From: Stramonita haemastoma
Lineage: Eukaryota > Mollusca > Gastropoda > Neogastropoda > Muricidae
Direction of reading: 5' to 3'
Length of the DNA stretch: 64,000 nt
Assembly (NCBI GenBank): GCA_030674155.1
Contig: CM060318.1
Span: 70,115,065-70,179,064 of the forward strand
Part shown: one piece after another, positions 27,196-60,269 of the stretch
How positions within the stretch are numbered: position 1 is the first letter of the stretch
Layout of the letters: each line of letters begins with the position of its first letter
Notes under the pieces: model-generated
The model's input: only the letters and a program-made list of their open reading frames with translations
Told to the model about the DNA's origin: nothing
The model's database searches: none
Translations under genes and position numbers: made by a program

Positions 27196-27882
27196 ATTCT
27201 GTCTGCAGCATCCAGTCTGATAATTATAATAAATATAAGAAAAATTCTGAAAAAAGAAAAGAAATAAAACAATACTCCAATCCTCATAAAATGATACTGC
27301 AATCCTCACAAAATCTGGCTGACAATGCAATCACTCAACAAAAAGAGCTCTCCCCCAAAACAGACTCACAAAGGATGAACTTCTATAAAAAGTATTTAAT
27401 AGTCACGCTGTTCCACCTACAGTGGTCATCAACTAAGAAACACCTGGTCCAAAATACATATTTACTGGTCAAAATGACTTAAAACCAGTCAACAGCCACC
27501 AAACACAGCTACACTTACAAGTATCAACAGTAATGCAAACAAAAGAGATCAGCATTTGTAGCAAAACATCACATACTATGTCTGGTGGTGATGGTCAATT
27601 TTCAACTAACATCATGCATCATTGTTACCAATACAAAGTAAAAAAAAAAAAAAAATCCAGAAAAAAAAATCAGTGTTTCTGTTTGTTTTGTTGCTTTCTT
27701 CCTTTTTTATTTACATATAGAAGTATTACTGTCACACACATGCTTCATCACTTCTGCTTAGTCATAAAAGGGACAGAAAGTACTCTAAAAATTGTGTTCC
27801 TCCCACCCTCAATCCTGGGAAGAACAATAAAGAATCAAATGAAACATATACTTGACCACAGAGAAGATGGTAGGCCCTTTTT

Positions 27883-27913
<31 letters not shown>

Positions 27914-27982
27914 TGTGTGTGTGTGCACGCGAGCGTTTGATTCATGTGTAAGGGGAGAATGGGATGGGATGTGTGTGTGTGT

Positions 27983-28322
27983 TTTAATTTATTTATTCTT
28001 TTATATCGAGGATAATACAATAAGCACTCATGTGCTTTTTTACATCCAGTCCCTGTGTGTATGCAGTTTTGTAAATTCTGTCATCTGTTCCCACTGGCGC
28101 ACAATGATCTACTCTTATGAAAAGTGTAACAGGATTTAACGTGTGTGCAAGATGTTCTGTGTGCGTTTGCACACAGGGCCTTGGTTTATAGTCTCATCTA
28201 AAGGACTTTCGGGGAGAGTGGAGCCTGCACTGATGTTAGCTCCAGGGGAAAAATCCCCATAAACAGAAATCAAACCCGGGTCATCAGCTTGCAATGTTCT
28301 GACCACTAGGCTATCCAATCCC
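27983..28322 (-). mobile_element. full-length tRNA-headed SINE (family A)
   Basis: Read on the minus strand, the head GGATAGCCTAGTGGTCAGAA carries an A-box-like sequence and CCCGGGTTTGATTTC a B-box-like sequence. The body follows (CTATAAACCAAGGCCCTGTG, then GATGTAAAAAAGCACATGAG) and the tail ends ATCCTCGATATAAAAG plus AATAAATAAAT. It is flanked on both sides by (TG)n, as if inserted into a microsatellite. Confidence 0.75.

Positions 28323-28420
<98 letters not shown>
28323..28420. repeat. (TG)n microsatellite next to SINE head
   Basis: About 49 TG units starting right after the family A SINE head. Confidence 0.95.
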
Positions 28421-29009
28421 CATGCACGCATGTGCATTAAGTCATGTAAACAAATGAGAGAACAACAACAAGTAATGAATTCATAGAGTTCAATCAACAA
28501 GTCAAGAGGAACATTCAAGTGCATAGCTAGAGAGAGAGGGTCAGTATCCAGTAGAATATGAACATGTATACCCTTACAGTGATATGTACCCAAATCATTC
28601 GCGGTCAGTAAGCTGCGGCCTTCATGTGTGTCTACTTCATGTGCTGTGGCCACTTTTTTCACTCTACTGCTAAGGCAGGTGGACTAAATTTGCAGAGAGA
28701 ACCCTCACCCCCCCTTACTGAAGAATCAGCCAAAATAATATTGAATATATGCTTTGCATAACTGTTTGATGTTTGTGATATATGTACACACAAATAGGAG
28801 ATTAAGGCCCCAGTTGGTCTATTGATCTGAGAAGTTGGAATTTCTCCATCTGGCAAACAGCCTTACATACATCCTTGAAACCAGCAGTCCAACATTTCAT
28901 TAAAAAAAAAAAAAAAAAAAACCTCACGCAGATAGTGAATCAACATGAAATTAATTTTGTTCTTTCTTGACAAGTTCCACAATACGTGTTGAACAAAAAC
29001 AAAACTTAC

Positions 29010-29075
29010 TGATAAATGACAGATGTTACAGATCTTAGGTCTGGATTTTCGCACTCTTTAGACCGTTTCAGGCTT
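29010..29075 (-). other. orphan exon candidate B
   Basis: Acceptor region TTCTTCTCACAGGTAG, donor GTAAGT. Using the second AG, the segment joins candidate A in phase and reads RSLKRSKECENPDLRSVTSV then IY, phase 2 out. Using the first AG (exon start 29079) it would need phase 1. No downstream partner or stop exon was identified. Confidence 0.33.
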
Positions 29076-31004
29076 CTACCTGTGAGAAGAAACAAGGGCA
29101 GAAAAGGCTACTTAACTTCTGCAAGCCAGCATGAAAATTAAGAACACACAAAAAAGCCATCATCCATGCCAAATGTCTTGCACAATTGATATGTGCCCCA
29201 AAACTGAATATGGGTGCAATGTTGTTTACTAGGGAAAGCAATCGAGGTCATCCTCTTTCATAACATACATATAATTTTCCCAAGAAATGATGCCAATTTG
29301 CATAGTTGCCTTGGACAAAATTTTCAAAACAATTGGCGCAGCATCCTTGCAGTATTATTGATCAATGCTTCAGACTGTAGCCATAATCATTGACAAGTAA
29401 TGCTGACCTCTCAAACAATTCCTCAACACTGATCCATCAGATCTTCTCAATAATTATCATTTGTGACAGTCTATGCTGACCTCTTCATCTCGAACAACAC
29501 TCTGACAACAGACTGTCGAATATAGATCTTCCACACATTTCACTATCAGTCACACATAACAAAATCAGGATCTCTGAATCTGGTCCTTTGATAATATGCC
29601 ACTGTTATTGTGGATGTAGCATAAATCAATGAAGAAAATTGCTATGTTGATGAACTGTTTGTCAATTATTGTGACCACTCATTTTTGTTATTTGATTATG
29701 ATTCTTAAACAATCAAGGCTTAATACATTTCATCTATTCATACAATAAATGAACCCCAAGCAAATGAAAAGGTAAAAACAAACCACTACTAAAGATTCTG
29801 ATATGGAGACTTCTTCCTTATTTTGTACTTAGTTCTTATTCAAGTAAAGCCAAACTAAGCACAACAAATACCATGAGGGATTTATTTAACACTAGAAGTT
29901 CTTGGTGTGTGCATGCACATGCACATGCATGTGTGTGTGGGCACATATATTGCAATGACAATGCGTGTCAAGTTTCTGTGATTTTTATGCAATGTGTGAT
30001 TGCAGTACTGTTGCTTTTGTTGTTTGTGATGAACTACTTTGGCTTGAAAGCTGCATGGGCTGCACCCTCATTAAACTGTGAAGTCTCTTGTTCAGTTTAA
30101 CTCTTCTTCCAATCATTTCCATGTGTGAAGCCAATGTTCAGATAGACAAATTCTCATGTTGAGGTGTTCCAGTTAAAATCATTTCGTATCAATCTGACAT
30201 TTTGCAGGATGACAACAGGTATCTGGAGACAGTTTTGTAGGATCCTGAGCAAAAATTCCAGGTTGCACTGTATACAGACACACCTATTTCTTCCTCTCAA
30301 ACCATACTGACATTTCAGTTTCATGTTGTATATAGCCCTACCACCACACAAGCCACATCAGGACTATCACCAACCATTCTTACAAAAATGTATTTGGAAA
30401 TCTGAATCCTAACAACATTCTCTCACCACCAGATTAAAGAGACAAGTGCCTAACAGAAAAAAAAGGAGAAAAACACTGGATCTCATTATGAACAGGTAAC
30501 TCATTTGTGTAAACCTCTCTCACTGATCATATGTTGGCTAAAACAGCAGCAAGTCAGATTGGAAACAGATACAAATCGAAGTCAAGTAAGCAGAGAAGTT
30601 TATCACTGAGATTGAAATTATGCAAGATTTATAATATACATCTTTGTTTAGCAAAATGCTATGTTCCATTGTGAACAAGGCTCCCAGTTAGCAAAAGCAA
30701 CATTTTTCTGAAATCAAGGGGCATCCAGGAGATATGCTACCCTGGAAAAGACTTTGAAACTTGCATTCAAAAGAGCACAGTCGTAGGAAAATCTGAGCAA
30801 ATTTGTTGTGCCTTATTGCCATTGTCCAAAACCTTCTTAACCACACACACCATCGTCCCACATTTAATTTTCCTCACTGAAGAAAGCAGAAAAAGAGTTT
30901 CCTCAACGAAATCAAAATTTAAGTAAGTGACTCACTGGACAGCGTGGCTAAAGTTTTTCATTGTCCTTTGATTTCATAAGATCTACCAACGCTGCATCTC
31001 TCAC

Positions 31005-31089
31005 CTCTCATCTTTTGTACCTGATGCTGGTTTCTCTGCGGTTGTAGATTTCAGTGCATCAAAGAGAATGTAGGCCTTCCCTGTTTCCT
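31005..31089 (-). other. orphan exon candidate A
   Basis: Between an acceptor TATATTTTAG and a donor GTGAGA the minus strand is open in one frame: ETGKAYILFDALKSTTAEKP then ASGTKDE. Phase 1 in, phase 2 out. Family not recognised. It lies between the TRAK stop and the RBBP6 leader. It may be an alternative 3' exon of TRAK (exon 13 ends in phase 1) or part of a separate gene. Confidence 0.35.
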
Positions 31090-31109
31090 CTAAAATATAA
31101 AATTTAGCA

Positions 31110-31298
31110 TTTATTTATCTTATCTTATTTATTTATTCTTTTATATTCAGGATACTGGAATAAGCACTTATGTGCTTTTTTTTTTTTAATTTTTTACATC
31201 CAGTCTCTGTGTGTAGGCAGTTTGTAAATTATTTATTCCCACTGGCATACAATGGCCTACTCATACGAAAAGTGGAACAGGATTTAACATGTGCACAT
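31110..31298 (-). mobile_element. 5'-truncated family A SINE
   Basis: Tail and body only: TTCTTTTATATTCAGG, AATAAGCACTTATGTGCTTT, GTGGAACAGGATTTAACATG on the plus strand. No tRNA-like head. Confidence 0.6.
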
Positions 31299-32344
31299 TG
31301 AGGGACAGAGTCCCTGCTTTCTGATAAAATCGCAACCAGCACTAATTGACAGTTTTGAGCATACAGTCTGTTGATCTCTTTCCCTTCTGCAGCATTGAGT
31401 TTTATATGATGTCTGACATGACACCTTTCACATGTTCTTGCCTTCAACCAGACAGGGGTGAAAAAGTGCCTTCCTTCTCCTGCAAAGTAGTTTTTATAGG
31501 TACCAGATGCTCTCTAATGCCAGTGTTCCTTACTAACATTCAGAAACATAATCTCTCTGCAATCAACACTCATTTTCTTTAAAGACATTTTTGGAAATAT
31601 CCTTCATTTTGCAAAAATCAACGATTTCCAGGAAAAGTGGGGAACCCTGATGAACCCTGTACAAACACCACGTGGCATGTTGTTAGTTAGAAGATAAAGC
31701 TAGAGACAGGGGCAAAATGTAACCTTTGGCACACATGTCAAATAAAACAAAGTAATCCCTGAAGTCAGAATGTGGCTACCCAAATGAAAAATGAAAAACC
31801 CGTCGCATATGCAAAAAGATTTCACCATGGGTGAACCTCAGGCCTCTAGAGGATAAAAAACAAACAGAAACAAAAACAAAAAAACCCCTCCCCCCTCCAA
31901 CCCCATCAAGTGATCACTGGTGTCTTCTTCAATTCAACAGTATATCATTTGATCACATCAGTAGAAAACAACATACACAGAATAGGGTCTTTTCATGTCT
32001 ATAAAGACTGTTGGCACTGATTAATGGTTAGAGGAGGAGTATATTTTATACACCTATCATGAATGTTGGCAACATTTATTGATTATGCACAAGTTCATAC
32101 CAGTTACCAAGACTATCACAATGCACACGAGAAACACATGCAGAAAATGAGTGCTGAAAAACTGCAGATAAAGAGTGACATTGAATAACTGTGAGAATGA
32201 GAACAGGGAGGGACAAACACAGTATACTGGAGTTTAAAAAAAAAAGTAGAAAATAAAGGATGACCTATAAATGTTAGAGGATATGAAATAACATGACTGG
32301 TTAATGTACATTAACACACAGACATACTTTATCACCAACAAACA

Positions 32345-32417
<73 letters not shown>
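32345..32417. repeat. (CA)n microsatellite
   Basis: About 36 CA units between TRAK and candidate exon A. Confidence 0.95.
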
Positions 32418-32418
<1 letters not shown>

Positions 32419-34323
32419 GAGTGGTGTAAATGAAAATGTATATTTCTTAAAGACAGATTACTATAAAAGCAAACAATTTTTTCTTAATCACAATGATATT
32501 TGAAAATAAATTGAAAGCTAAAAGACGCTACATCTAAAAATGAAAAAAAAGTGTACAACTTTGATTTTAACCTGCTAGCCTTTTATTATGTGAAAAAGGA
32601 CCTTCAGCTACATGATTGAATATAACCCCCCCCTCCCCCCACAAAATCCCACTTTATTTCTTTTTAATTAAAAATTGATATAAAATTTAGAGAGATGATA
32701 TTACTAAAGTACAAAAATATAACAAAAAGTATGATGTTATCAATGAATCAAGCTCATTATAAACTTACGTGAAATGATTATATAAAATGGTTTATTTCCT
32801 GGGATTAGGATGAAGAACATAAAAAACAGTGGCCATAAAGCCATGTACATCTAGTTTCAAAACCTTGCAACAACCCTTTCCCTACTAACCCAAAATAGAA
32901 TAAAAGTCAATATAAAAACAAAAGATTCACAACCTTATCTCTTAAGAATTTATTGGGATCAGAATGATACCAAATTCAGCAAGACAGCCAATAAGTGAGA
33001 GTATATTATCTCAAAAGAAAAAAAAAGGGAAAAAAGAGAGTATGTTACCTCAATCACTGGTCAATACAGACAATGTGGCTTTTTAGCATAGTCAGCCAGC
33101 TGACTGCATAAGAACCAGAACATTTGAGTTCATCATAAAACACTCTCATTTTTAAAATGTAAAACAAAAACGTGCAGCCTGATCTATGACAACCCCAAAT
33201 TTGTTCTTTCTCTTTTTCCTGTTTTATAACAAGGAAGCGCTCACTGAATGCAAGACTTCAGATATGATGGTATTCACCTCACTGTCCACATAAAGCTGTT
33301 CTTTTCATTGTAAAAGGGGTAAATGACAGGATGGTACTAAACGTGAATCTTCTTAACAGTCTCAAAAAGTCTTCCTAAAGCATAGAACAACATGAACTGT
33401 TCATTGAACCTCCCATGTTGAGCACATTCACTTCATAGATACGAAAATATTCTTTCCTCTTCAAGAATGGCAAGGTGTTTAGAAACTGCCACATTCATAG
33501 TTTTCTCCTCCAGAGTGAACTATGATCTCAAAATGATTCTTGCGTGTGCTGAGTGAGACAGTGCGTATTCAGGGTGACTTCAAGGTCTTTAATTAAACTG
33601 GGAAATATGCAACAGCTTCAATGTTTTTCAGAGGAAGGCGGCTGTTGTACATGCTACAATTGTCTTTACGCTTGCCAGAATATATCATCATTATTCATCC
33701 AGTAGCATTTCAAACATTTTTCAGGTTAATCTCTGTAGCCTACTTTGCTAACAAAAGTTTGAAGTGGGAAAATACAGAAGAAGATTCATTCAGCAACAGT
33801 ACCATGAACACAAAAGTGATAATGCCATTTCATACAAGGAAACCTTATTTCAGACCTAAAGAAACCAAATCAGTTCCTGTTCATGTTGTACAGATAAGCA
33901 GCAGTCATTCATTCCCCTGACACACAGCTTTGAACATTCACCACAGCTTCAAACACTCGCCACAACTTCAAACTCTCACCAGCTTCACATCTGAGTTCAG
34001 CTAACAACAGCTGTCCTCACTCATCACACACAGCCATGAACAATGAAAGACACTTGGCATTTTCAAAAAAAAAAAAAAAGTGGTGATGGCTGAATGAAAG
34101 TTCAGTGACCGCTTAATAAATACATGTGGCAAAAATATCTGGTTGTTCAGGTAATGAAAAAAAAAAGGCAAGCTAGTTCACATTGTTAGTTACCAGCACT
34201 ACCAGTACACGTTTCACAGTAAAAAAAAGTTGTTCACAACAGTCAACATCCCAGGTGTCCTAAAGCTGCCATTCTCCTCATTTAACAAAGAATCCCAAAT
34301 GCTGTTTTTCACAAATCTCCCAG

Positions 34324-54468
<20,145 letters not shown>

Positions 54469-54689
54469 TCTTTCCACGCTGATCGACTTTCTGTTGAGGT
54501 TTAGCCACAGTTATAACTATCATTCCTTACCAGAATTACTTTACTAGCTCACAGTAGCTCCTGGAAAATAAAGACTGAGCAAAGCTGCCACTCCAGTGGC
54601 AGAGCTCAGCAACACACATGAACGTCACGGTGCACTTAATCTCTTCATTGAAATGAAACGGGGAAAAAACCTTCTTACATAACTGTTTC

Positions 54690-54950
54690 CTGCCAGATAG
54701 CAAAGCAAGTCCGCGGGGCTTGCCGGGCCTTCCGCGACTGTTATAGTACTTGAGAGTAGATCTACGTCAATACGAAATAGGTCAGGCAACAGTAGCCTGT
54801 CCCGGCCCATCTGACTATTATCACTGGGCTCCAGCACCAATCAGACAGCCGCGCGGCCGCGAGGGGGCTGGTGTCGACTGTCACTCAAGGCACAGAACCA
54901 AAACACGGCTAACGTTTCTCACTGGTCAACACTGAACCTCAAACGACCTA
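54690..54950 (-). promoter_or_regulatory. probable TRAK promoter, CpG-rich
   Basis: About 250 bases with many CpGs, including GCGGCCGCGCGGC-type sequence on the minus strand, in an otherwise AT-rich window. It also has an inverted CCAAT (ATTGG on the minus strand, near 54839). It lies 220-480 bases upstream of the TRAK ATG. No TATA box is obvious. The exact transcription start is not visible. Confidence 0.5.
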
Positions 54951-55454
54951 CACCCATCTACGTCCTCCCCTTTCATCATTGCTAGTATTGTCCCAAACCA
55001 GCTTCAACTTTGTATGTTTACAATTGCTATAATTATTTTTTTTTTTTTACTATTTTGAACCTGCTTCAAGACCTCCACGTCACATTACGCCTAAAATCTA
55101 TTCAACGAAACTGCTCACCCATACGGACCTAGCTGGGTTTTAGAAAAGTATACGTTCATTTGTTATCTGCTCACTTGTTTATTTCTAGGATGTATCTATT
55201 CAGGTGTTGTTAAAAACAAAACAAAGCAAAAACAAATATTACCCCCCAAAAAAACCAACAACAACAACAACAAACAAAAAACCCGCTTAACGCTACCGTG
55301 GGTATTTGTGTATGCCACGACAATCATAAACTGAGGAAGAAAAAAGGAGAGATTGTGTTACAGTGTTGAGTTCACTTGTCCTACCCCTTTTCTCTGCCTC
55401 AATGCTTTCTTTTTTCAAATGGAGTGAAAATACTGTTCTCGTGTGTGTACACGT

Positions 55455-55476
55455 ACGTGTGTGTGTGTGTGTGTGT

Positions 55477-55519
<43 letters not shown>

Positions 55520-55584
55520 GGAGAGACAGAGGACAGACTGACAGAGACAGACAGAGAGAGAGAGGAGAGAGAGAGGGAGGGAGG

Positions 55585-55650
<66 letters not shown>
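55455..55650. repeat. compound (TG)n(GA)n
   Basis: TG block, GACAGA-type variants, then GA block. Confidence 0.95.
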
Positions 55651-55654
<4 letters not shown>

Positions 55655-56801
55655 ATTATTGTCAGAGGTTGCAGCAGTTGAAGCGCCTTGCGCCCCCAAA
55701 TATAGCTGAATGATGCGGAAAGATTCCAATCATTTTCAAAGCGTGTATTTTGCTTTCCACTCCACTCTCAGCCATCTCTAGTGCCATCTAGCAACACATG
55801 TCTCAGGCTTTTGAATTCTGTATTCCACAGCGCTGTATCCAAAGAAGTGGACGAGGCTAAACAGCGTTTCAGAGCTGTTTTAGTCTCCCTCCTCAACACC
55901 AGTTCAGTCTTCAGCCACTGCAGCCTCCAAAGATCCTCTCCACTCCGAGCTAGGGCCTAGGCTTCCTCTAGACACTCTCTGCCGCCCATTTCTCATCTCC
56001 CCCTCCCCCATAATTTTCCTCCTGTTTTTTTTTCCCCTATAACAAATAAACTAAACCCAGTTCAGTCTGAATGAAGCTGACTATACCCCTCTATCCTTCC
56101 CCCCCCCCCCCCCCCTTTAACTTACTTTGGTCTGTTTTGAACATCCCTTCATCATTGAACTATCTATTGCCATATCTGACAGTTTTTGCCATCATAAAAT
56201 GACTCCCCCCAAAAAAAAATCACCAACAAAAACAACCATCAACCTCCCCCCCCCCCCTCTCTCTCAGCCTTCTTCAACTGCTGAAACTCGATATACTCTG
56301 TACACTCATACTGACAATGCTACGTGTCAGGAGGCATGTGAGCCAGTGTTTACAATGTTGGGAAGCTCCGAAGCGGAGGTAACAGCTGAAAAACGCCATT
56401 CACAGTCCAGTGGCTTTCGAGCAAAACAATGCCCCCATCCCCACCCCTTACCCATATTTCCCCAGGCCAATAATCGGATCAATTGGAGGGGAGGGGACTT
56501 TGAAAAATGACGCAGGTCAACAAACACAAAACTAGCAACAAATCAAGTCAGCAGACCGCATGATCATAACACAAGACGTGCAAATGACTCAGTCAAGGTT
56601 ACATGTAAGGAGGTTCTGGAGACCACATTTTCATTGTGTTTTTTTCTTCTTTTTCTTTAACAAGAGGATAAAGTTAAACTGACTGATGTTAATCAGATAT
56701 TTGAAGATGAATACTGATCCACTGATCAAAAGTGTTATCAGAATGAGCCCCATTACTGAAGCTACCAACATGACGTGCGTCTGGAGTTAGCCACTATCGG
56801 G

Positions 56802-56832
<31 letters not shown>

Positions 56833-56894
56833 AACAATTTCTGCTCATATTGCTATTGCCATTAATATAAGCGTTAAATAAAAGATCTAGTCAG

Positions 56895-56908
56895 ACAGAG
56901 AGAGAGGG

Positions 56909-56972
<64 letters not shown>
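56895..56972. repeat. (GA)n microsatellite
   Basis: Mostly pure GA. Confidence 0.95.
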
Positions 56973-56975
<3 letters not shown>

Positions 56976-57454
56976 GCGAAGAAGGGGTGGTGATGAAGAG
57001 AAGCGGGACAGAGGAAGAGAAGGAGGAGGAGGATATAGGTGAACAGCTTATTGAAGGATTTAGGAGTTGAAATCTGTTAATCATGACGAATGCAAGCCCC
57101 CCCCCCCCCCCTCCCCCCCAAAAAAAAAAGAAAAGCAAAAGAAAAACAAAACCAACAAAAACCAACCCACCAACCAACCAGCCAAACAAACCAAAAACAA
57201 CAATCCATGCTGACCCGGCTGGCCAGATAAAATTTAATCTCACAGATAACTGTTTCGTGTGGAAGTCATATAGCCGTGGAGATGCAGAGACACGTTATCA
57301 GGGTAGAAAATGTCAATACTGTCTGTCCGCAAGTCATTGCAGAGTGTATGTGTGTGTGTATGTGTGTGTGTGTGTGTGGGGGGGGGGGGGGGAGATGAAA
57401 GGGACCCTCTGGCGACTACACACCTCCACCTTTCACACACACACAAAACCACAA

Positions 57455-57455
57455 C

Positions 57456-57520
<65 letters not shown>
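57455..57520. repeat. (CA)n microsatellite
   Basis: About 30 CA units; a short TG/poly-G tract lies at 57350-57395. Confidence 0.93.
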
Positions 57521-57522
<2 letters not shown>

Positions 57523-57892
57523 GTGTCAGGACATGAGCTGACCCCAAGTGAACCTAGCAGTGGCCGTACAACCTAATTTGTAAACAGAGAGATCCAGAGG
57601 TCCGATAAGCACTAAAGCTTATTGGGGGGCAGTGGTAACCCTGCGCAATGTTGACATTACCGCTTCTTAAGCAAGGGCACACTAACTGACCGAGGGGCAG
57701 TACAGGCTGGACTCGCAGGCCAAGGTCTTAGTGATAAGCGCGTGTCTGTGTGGTGGACATAATCAAAGTTCTACTGCTGCCAGGAATCAGCGGCACGTGT
57801 GCTCATCACTTCGTTAAAATCGTGGGACCACAACGGAATTTTCCTATATTTAAGAGAGAAGAGAGAGAGAAATTTTCACCATTTTAAGTCTC

Positions 57893-58072
57893 TGCATGAA
57901 ATTCGGGCTGCTCTCAACGGGGAGAGCGCGTCGCCACAAGAACAGCGCCACCCATTATTATTATTTTTTTCCTGTCTGTAATTGTGTTTCCCTATCAGAC
58001 AGGTTTTTTCCTACATAATGTTGCCAGGGACAACTCACTTGTTGCCGTGGCTCTTTTACGTACGTTCAATAA
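57893..58072 (-). mobile_element. 5'-truncated family D SINE
   Basis: Shares GAGAGCGCGTCGCCACAAGA, ACAGCGCCACCCATT and TTGTTGCCGTGGCTCTTTTA with 62636-62985. The head is missing; the break falls at a TG-rich tract. Confidence 0.6.
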
Positions 58073-58087
58073 TGTGTGTGTGTATGT

Positions 58088-58260
58088 GTGCGTGCGAGCG
58101 TGCGTGCGTGTGTGTTGCACTCATGAAAGTATACTTTGAAAAAATCGTGTGTGCGTGCGTGCGTGAACGCGCGCGCGTGCGAGCGTGCGTGCGTGTGTGT
58201 TGCACTCATGAAAGTATACTTTGAAAAAATCGTGTGTGCGTGCGTGCGTGAACGCGCGCG
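58088..58260 (+). repeat. tandem direct duplication, unit about 85 bp
   Basis: GTTGCACTCATGAAAGTATA then CTTTGAAAAAATCGTGTGTG occurs at about 58113 and again at about 58199, with GTGCGTGCGTGCGTGAACGC after each. Confidence 0.85.
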
Positions 58261-58267
58261 CTGTGTT

Positions 58268-58278
58268 TGTGTGTGTGT

Positions 58279-58338
<60 letters not shown>
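58268..58338. repeat. (TG)n microsatellite
   Basis: TG repeat directly after the 85-bp duplication. Confidence 0.93.
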
Positions 58339-58343
<5 letters not shown>

Positions 58344-60269
58344 GCAATCAATGAGAGTGTCCTTTGCAAAAGTCAGTACACATACACACGTTTCCAAAAG
58401 ATAGTCAACGGATTGCAAATACTACTACTCGTCCACCGACATTAACTTTTTCTGCCTGCTTTGCTTTCCGAATTCAAAAAGATGTATCGCGCATACATTT
58501 TTAAAAATCATATGTATACAGAGCCTTAAAAATGCTCACTGGCATGATTTTTTTCCACACATTATCGGGTTTGCACCTCTAATTGTTCATATCAAAGATC
58601 TTCAAAGTAATGCAAGACCTGGATCTCTTATTTGAAGAGCGCTTAAGTTAAGCTCTGAAGCAGTGAATGTGAAAAGAATGCACTGATAACATGTAGGCCT
58701 ACATACCGTATCTATGTGCACTAAGGGTGAAGCAAAAATTGAAAAGTTACAAACACAAGACTGACCACATACAAAAGTAAACTGTTGTCCCCACTAAAAC
58801 CCAATTTTAAAAAAAGCGAATTAGAATTTCTCTAACTGAGGAAAGCGTAGCAGAAGGGGAGCTGAATGACGAACACTTTACACAAAATACCACTCTGGCA
58901 GCTCATGGGAAGCAGATACTCTGTATGTACGGTCAAACTGAGAAACAACTCCGCCGGAATAGTAAGACTGACTGCACTTCATAAATTAGCAAACCAAATG
59001 GTTGATGAACTGCATTCTGGACATCGTACAAGTTATTAAAAAAAAGTTATCTGTTCTGTTGTTTAAACCAAATCTTAAATTTAAGACTCCTCATTTCTCT
59101 AATGGGAATTTGTATTGCTGGACTGAAGGATTTCCTTACAAAGGAAGCCTAAAGACCATGTTTCCCTCGAGAGTTTTTTCCCCCACACCTTTTCCTCAAA
59201 CTCCACCAGTCTTCCTGCATACACACACCAATGTTCGACTGTCCGCATCTGTTTACAACCCCGAAGTCAAAAAGTTCAAAGGACTGGATTGCTAACATTT
59301 AATTAGCGTGATACAGGTCTAATCGACTGCAGGTATACATGTCATAGAACACGGGATCGTGTTAAGGAAATGTTAGGGTTTTAATTCGCTGTCCCCCTTG
59401 GCTTCCTGTCTGGTTTCACCAAACAGGGCCGAGTTAATTAAATTGGTCACCACAGCCCAGTCTGTCAACAAGTCAAGGCTTAGTCACTGTCAGTTTGTCA
59501 CGTCCTCCTCCCCATGGGCACTGGGCACGTAGACCCCTTTGCTGGCTGTTGGAGTTTGAAATGATCGCAGGTTGAGGAGCCCCTCAGACCCTGATAGGAT
59601 CATCACACATGGACTGTAACCTCTCCCAGCCAAGTCTCGCTTCAGTGAAGTGGAAAGGGCACCCCAACGTTATTTTTCGATCCTTTTCAAACTGTTTTCA
59701 TGCTATTTTTTCCCACTGTTTCTTTCTATAGGGCCGACAGCCTTTACTGAAATCTCAAGTTACATGTCACAATGACTGAAACGAACGTGCAGGCGGGCAC
59801 ACACACACTACCATTACCTTCCCGCCTCCACACCTATTGCTCCGCCCACAATCGCGCTTCTACCCACACCTAAATCAGTGCCAAATCCTTTAGAGAGATA
59901 AAATACTGACTGTGCTCACTTAAAGTTTGTTTGTATTGTCTTCATAAGACAACGTGCAGAATATGCAAAATGGTGCAGGTACCCCCCCCCCCCCCCCTGC
60001 TTCTTATCTCACCCCCCCCCCCCCCCAAAAAAAAAAGGTCTCCAGTACAGGCAGAAAACAGTAAACATGATTAAAGAATAATGTCAGTGCTTTTCTACCT
60101 AACAGGTAAACCGGAATCACGCTACATTCAGTCTAGTGATAATAGGAAAAATGGGATCATGAAGTTTCTGTTTGTGGTATTGAGGACACTAAACAACTGT
60201 TGGTGATGGACATTTAGAACTAGGAATGGTAATGACTTAAGCCTATTAATGGCCTATGTATGGTTCAAC

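Larger units (their letters stand above)
55651..60269. other. TRAK upstream region, no supported gene
   Basis: Apart from the repeats listed, this has poly-C and poly-T runs (56101-56116, 56802-56827, 57097-57111, 59980-60026) and short open frames without motifs. No splice-consistent exon was found on either strand. Confidence 0.5.

Noticed and set aside
33621..33920. Plus-strand 99-codon frame preceded by TTTTTCAG
   Set aside because: Lies antisense in the probable TRAK 3'UTR, with no motif or partner exon.
54625..54840. Minus-strand 71-codon frame upstream of the TRAK start, with an internal ATG at about 54812 and a donor-like GTAAGA
   Set aside because: Phase does not join the TRAK exon 1 frame through the visible acceptor, and there is no family match; treated as promoter or leader sequence.
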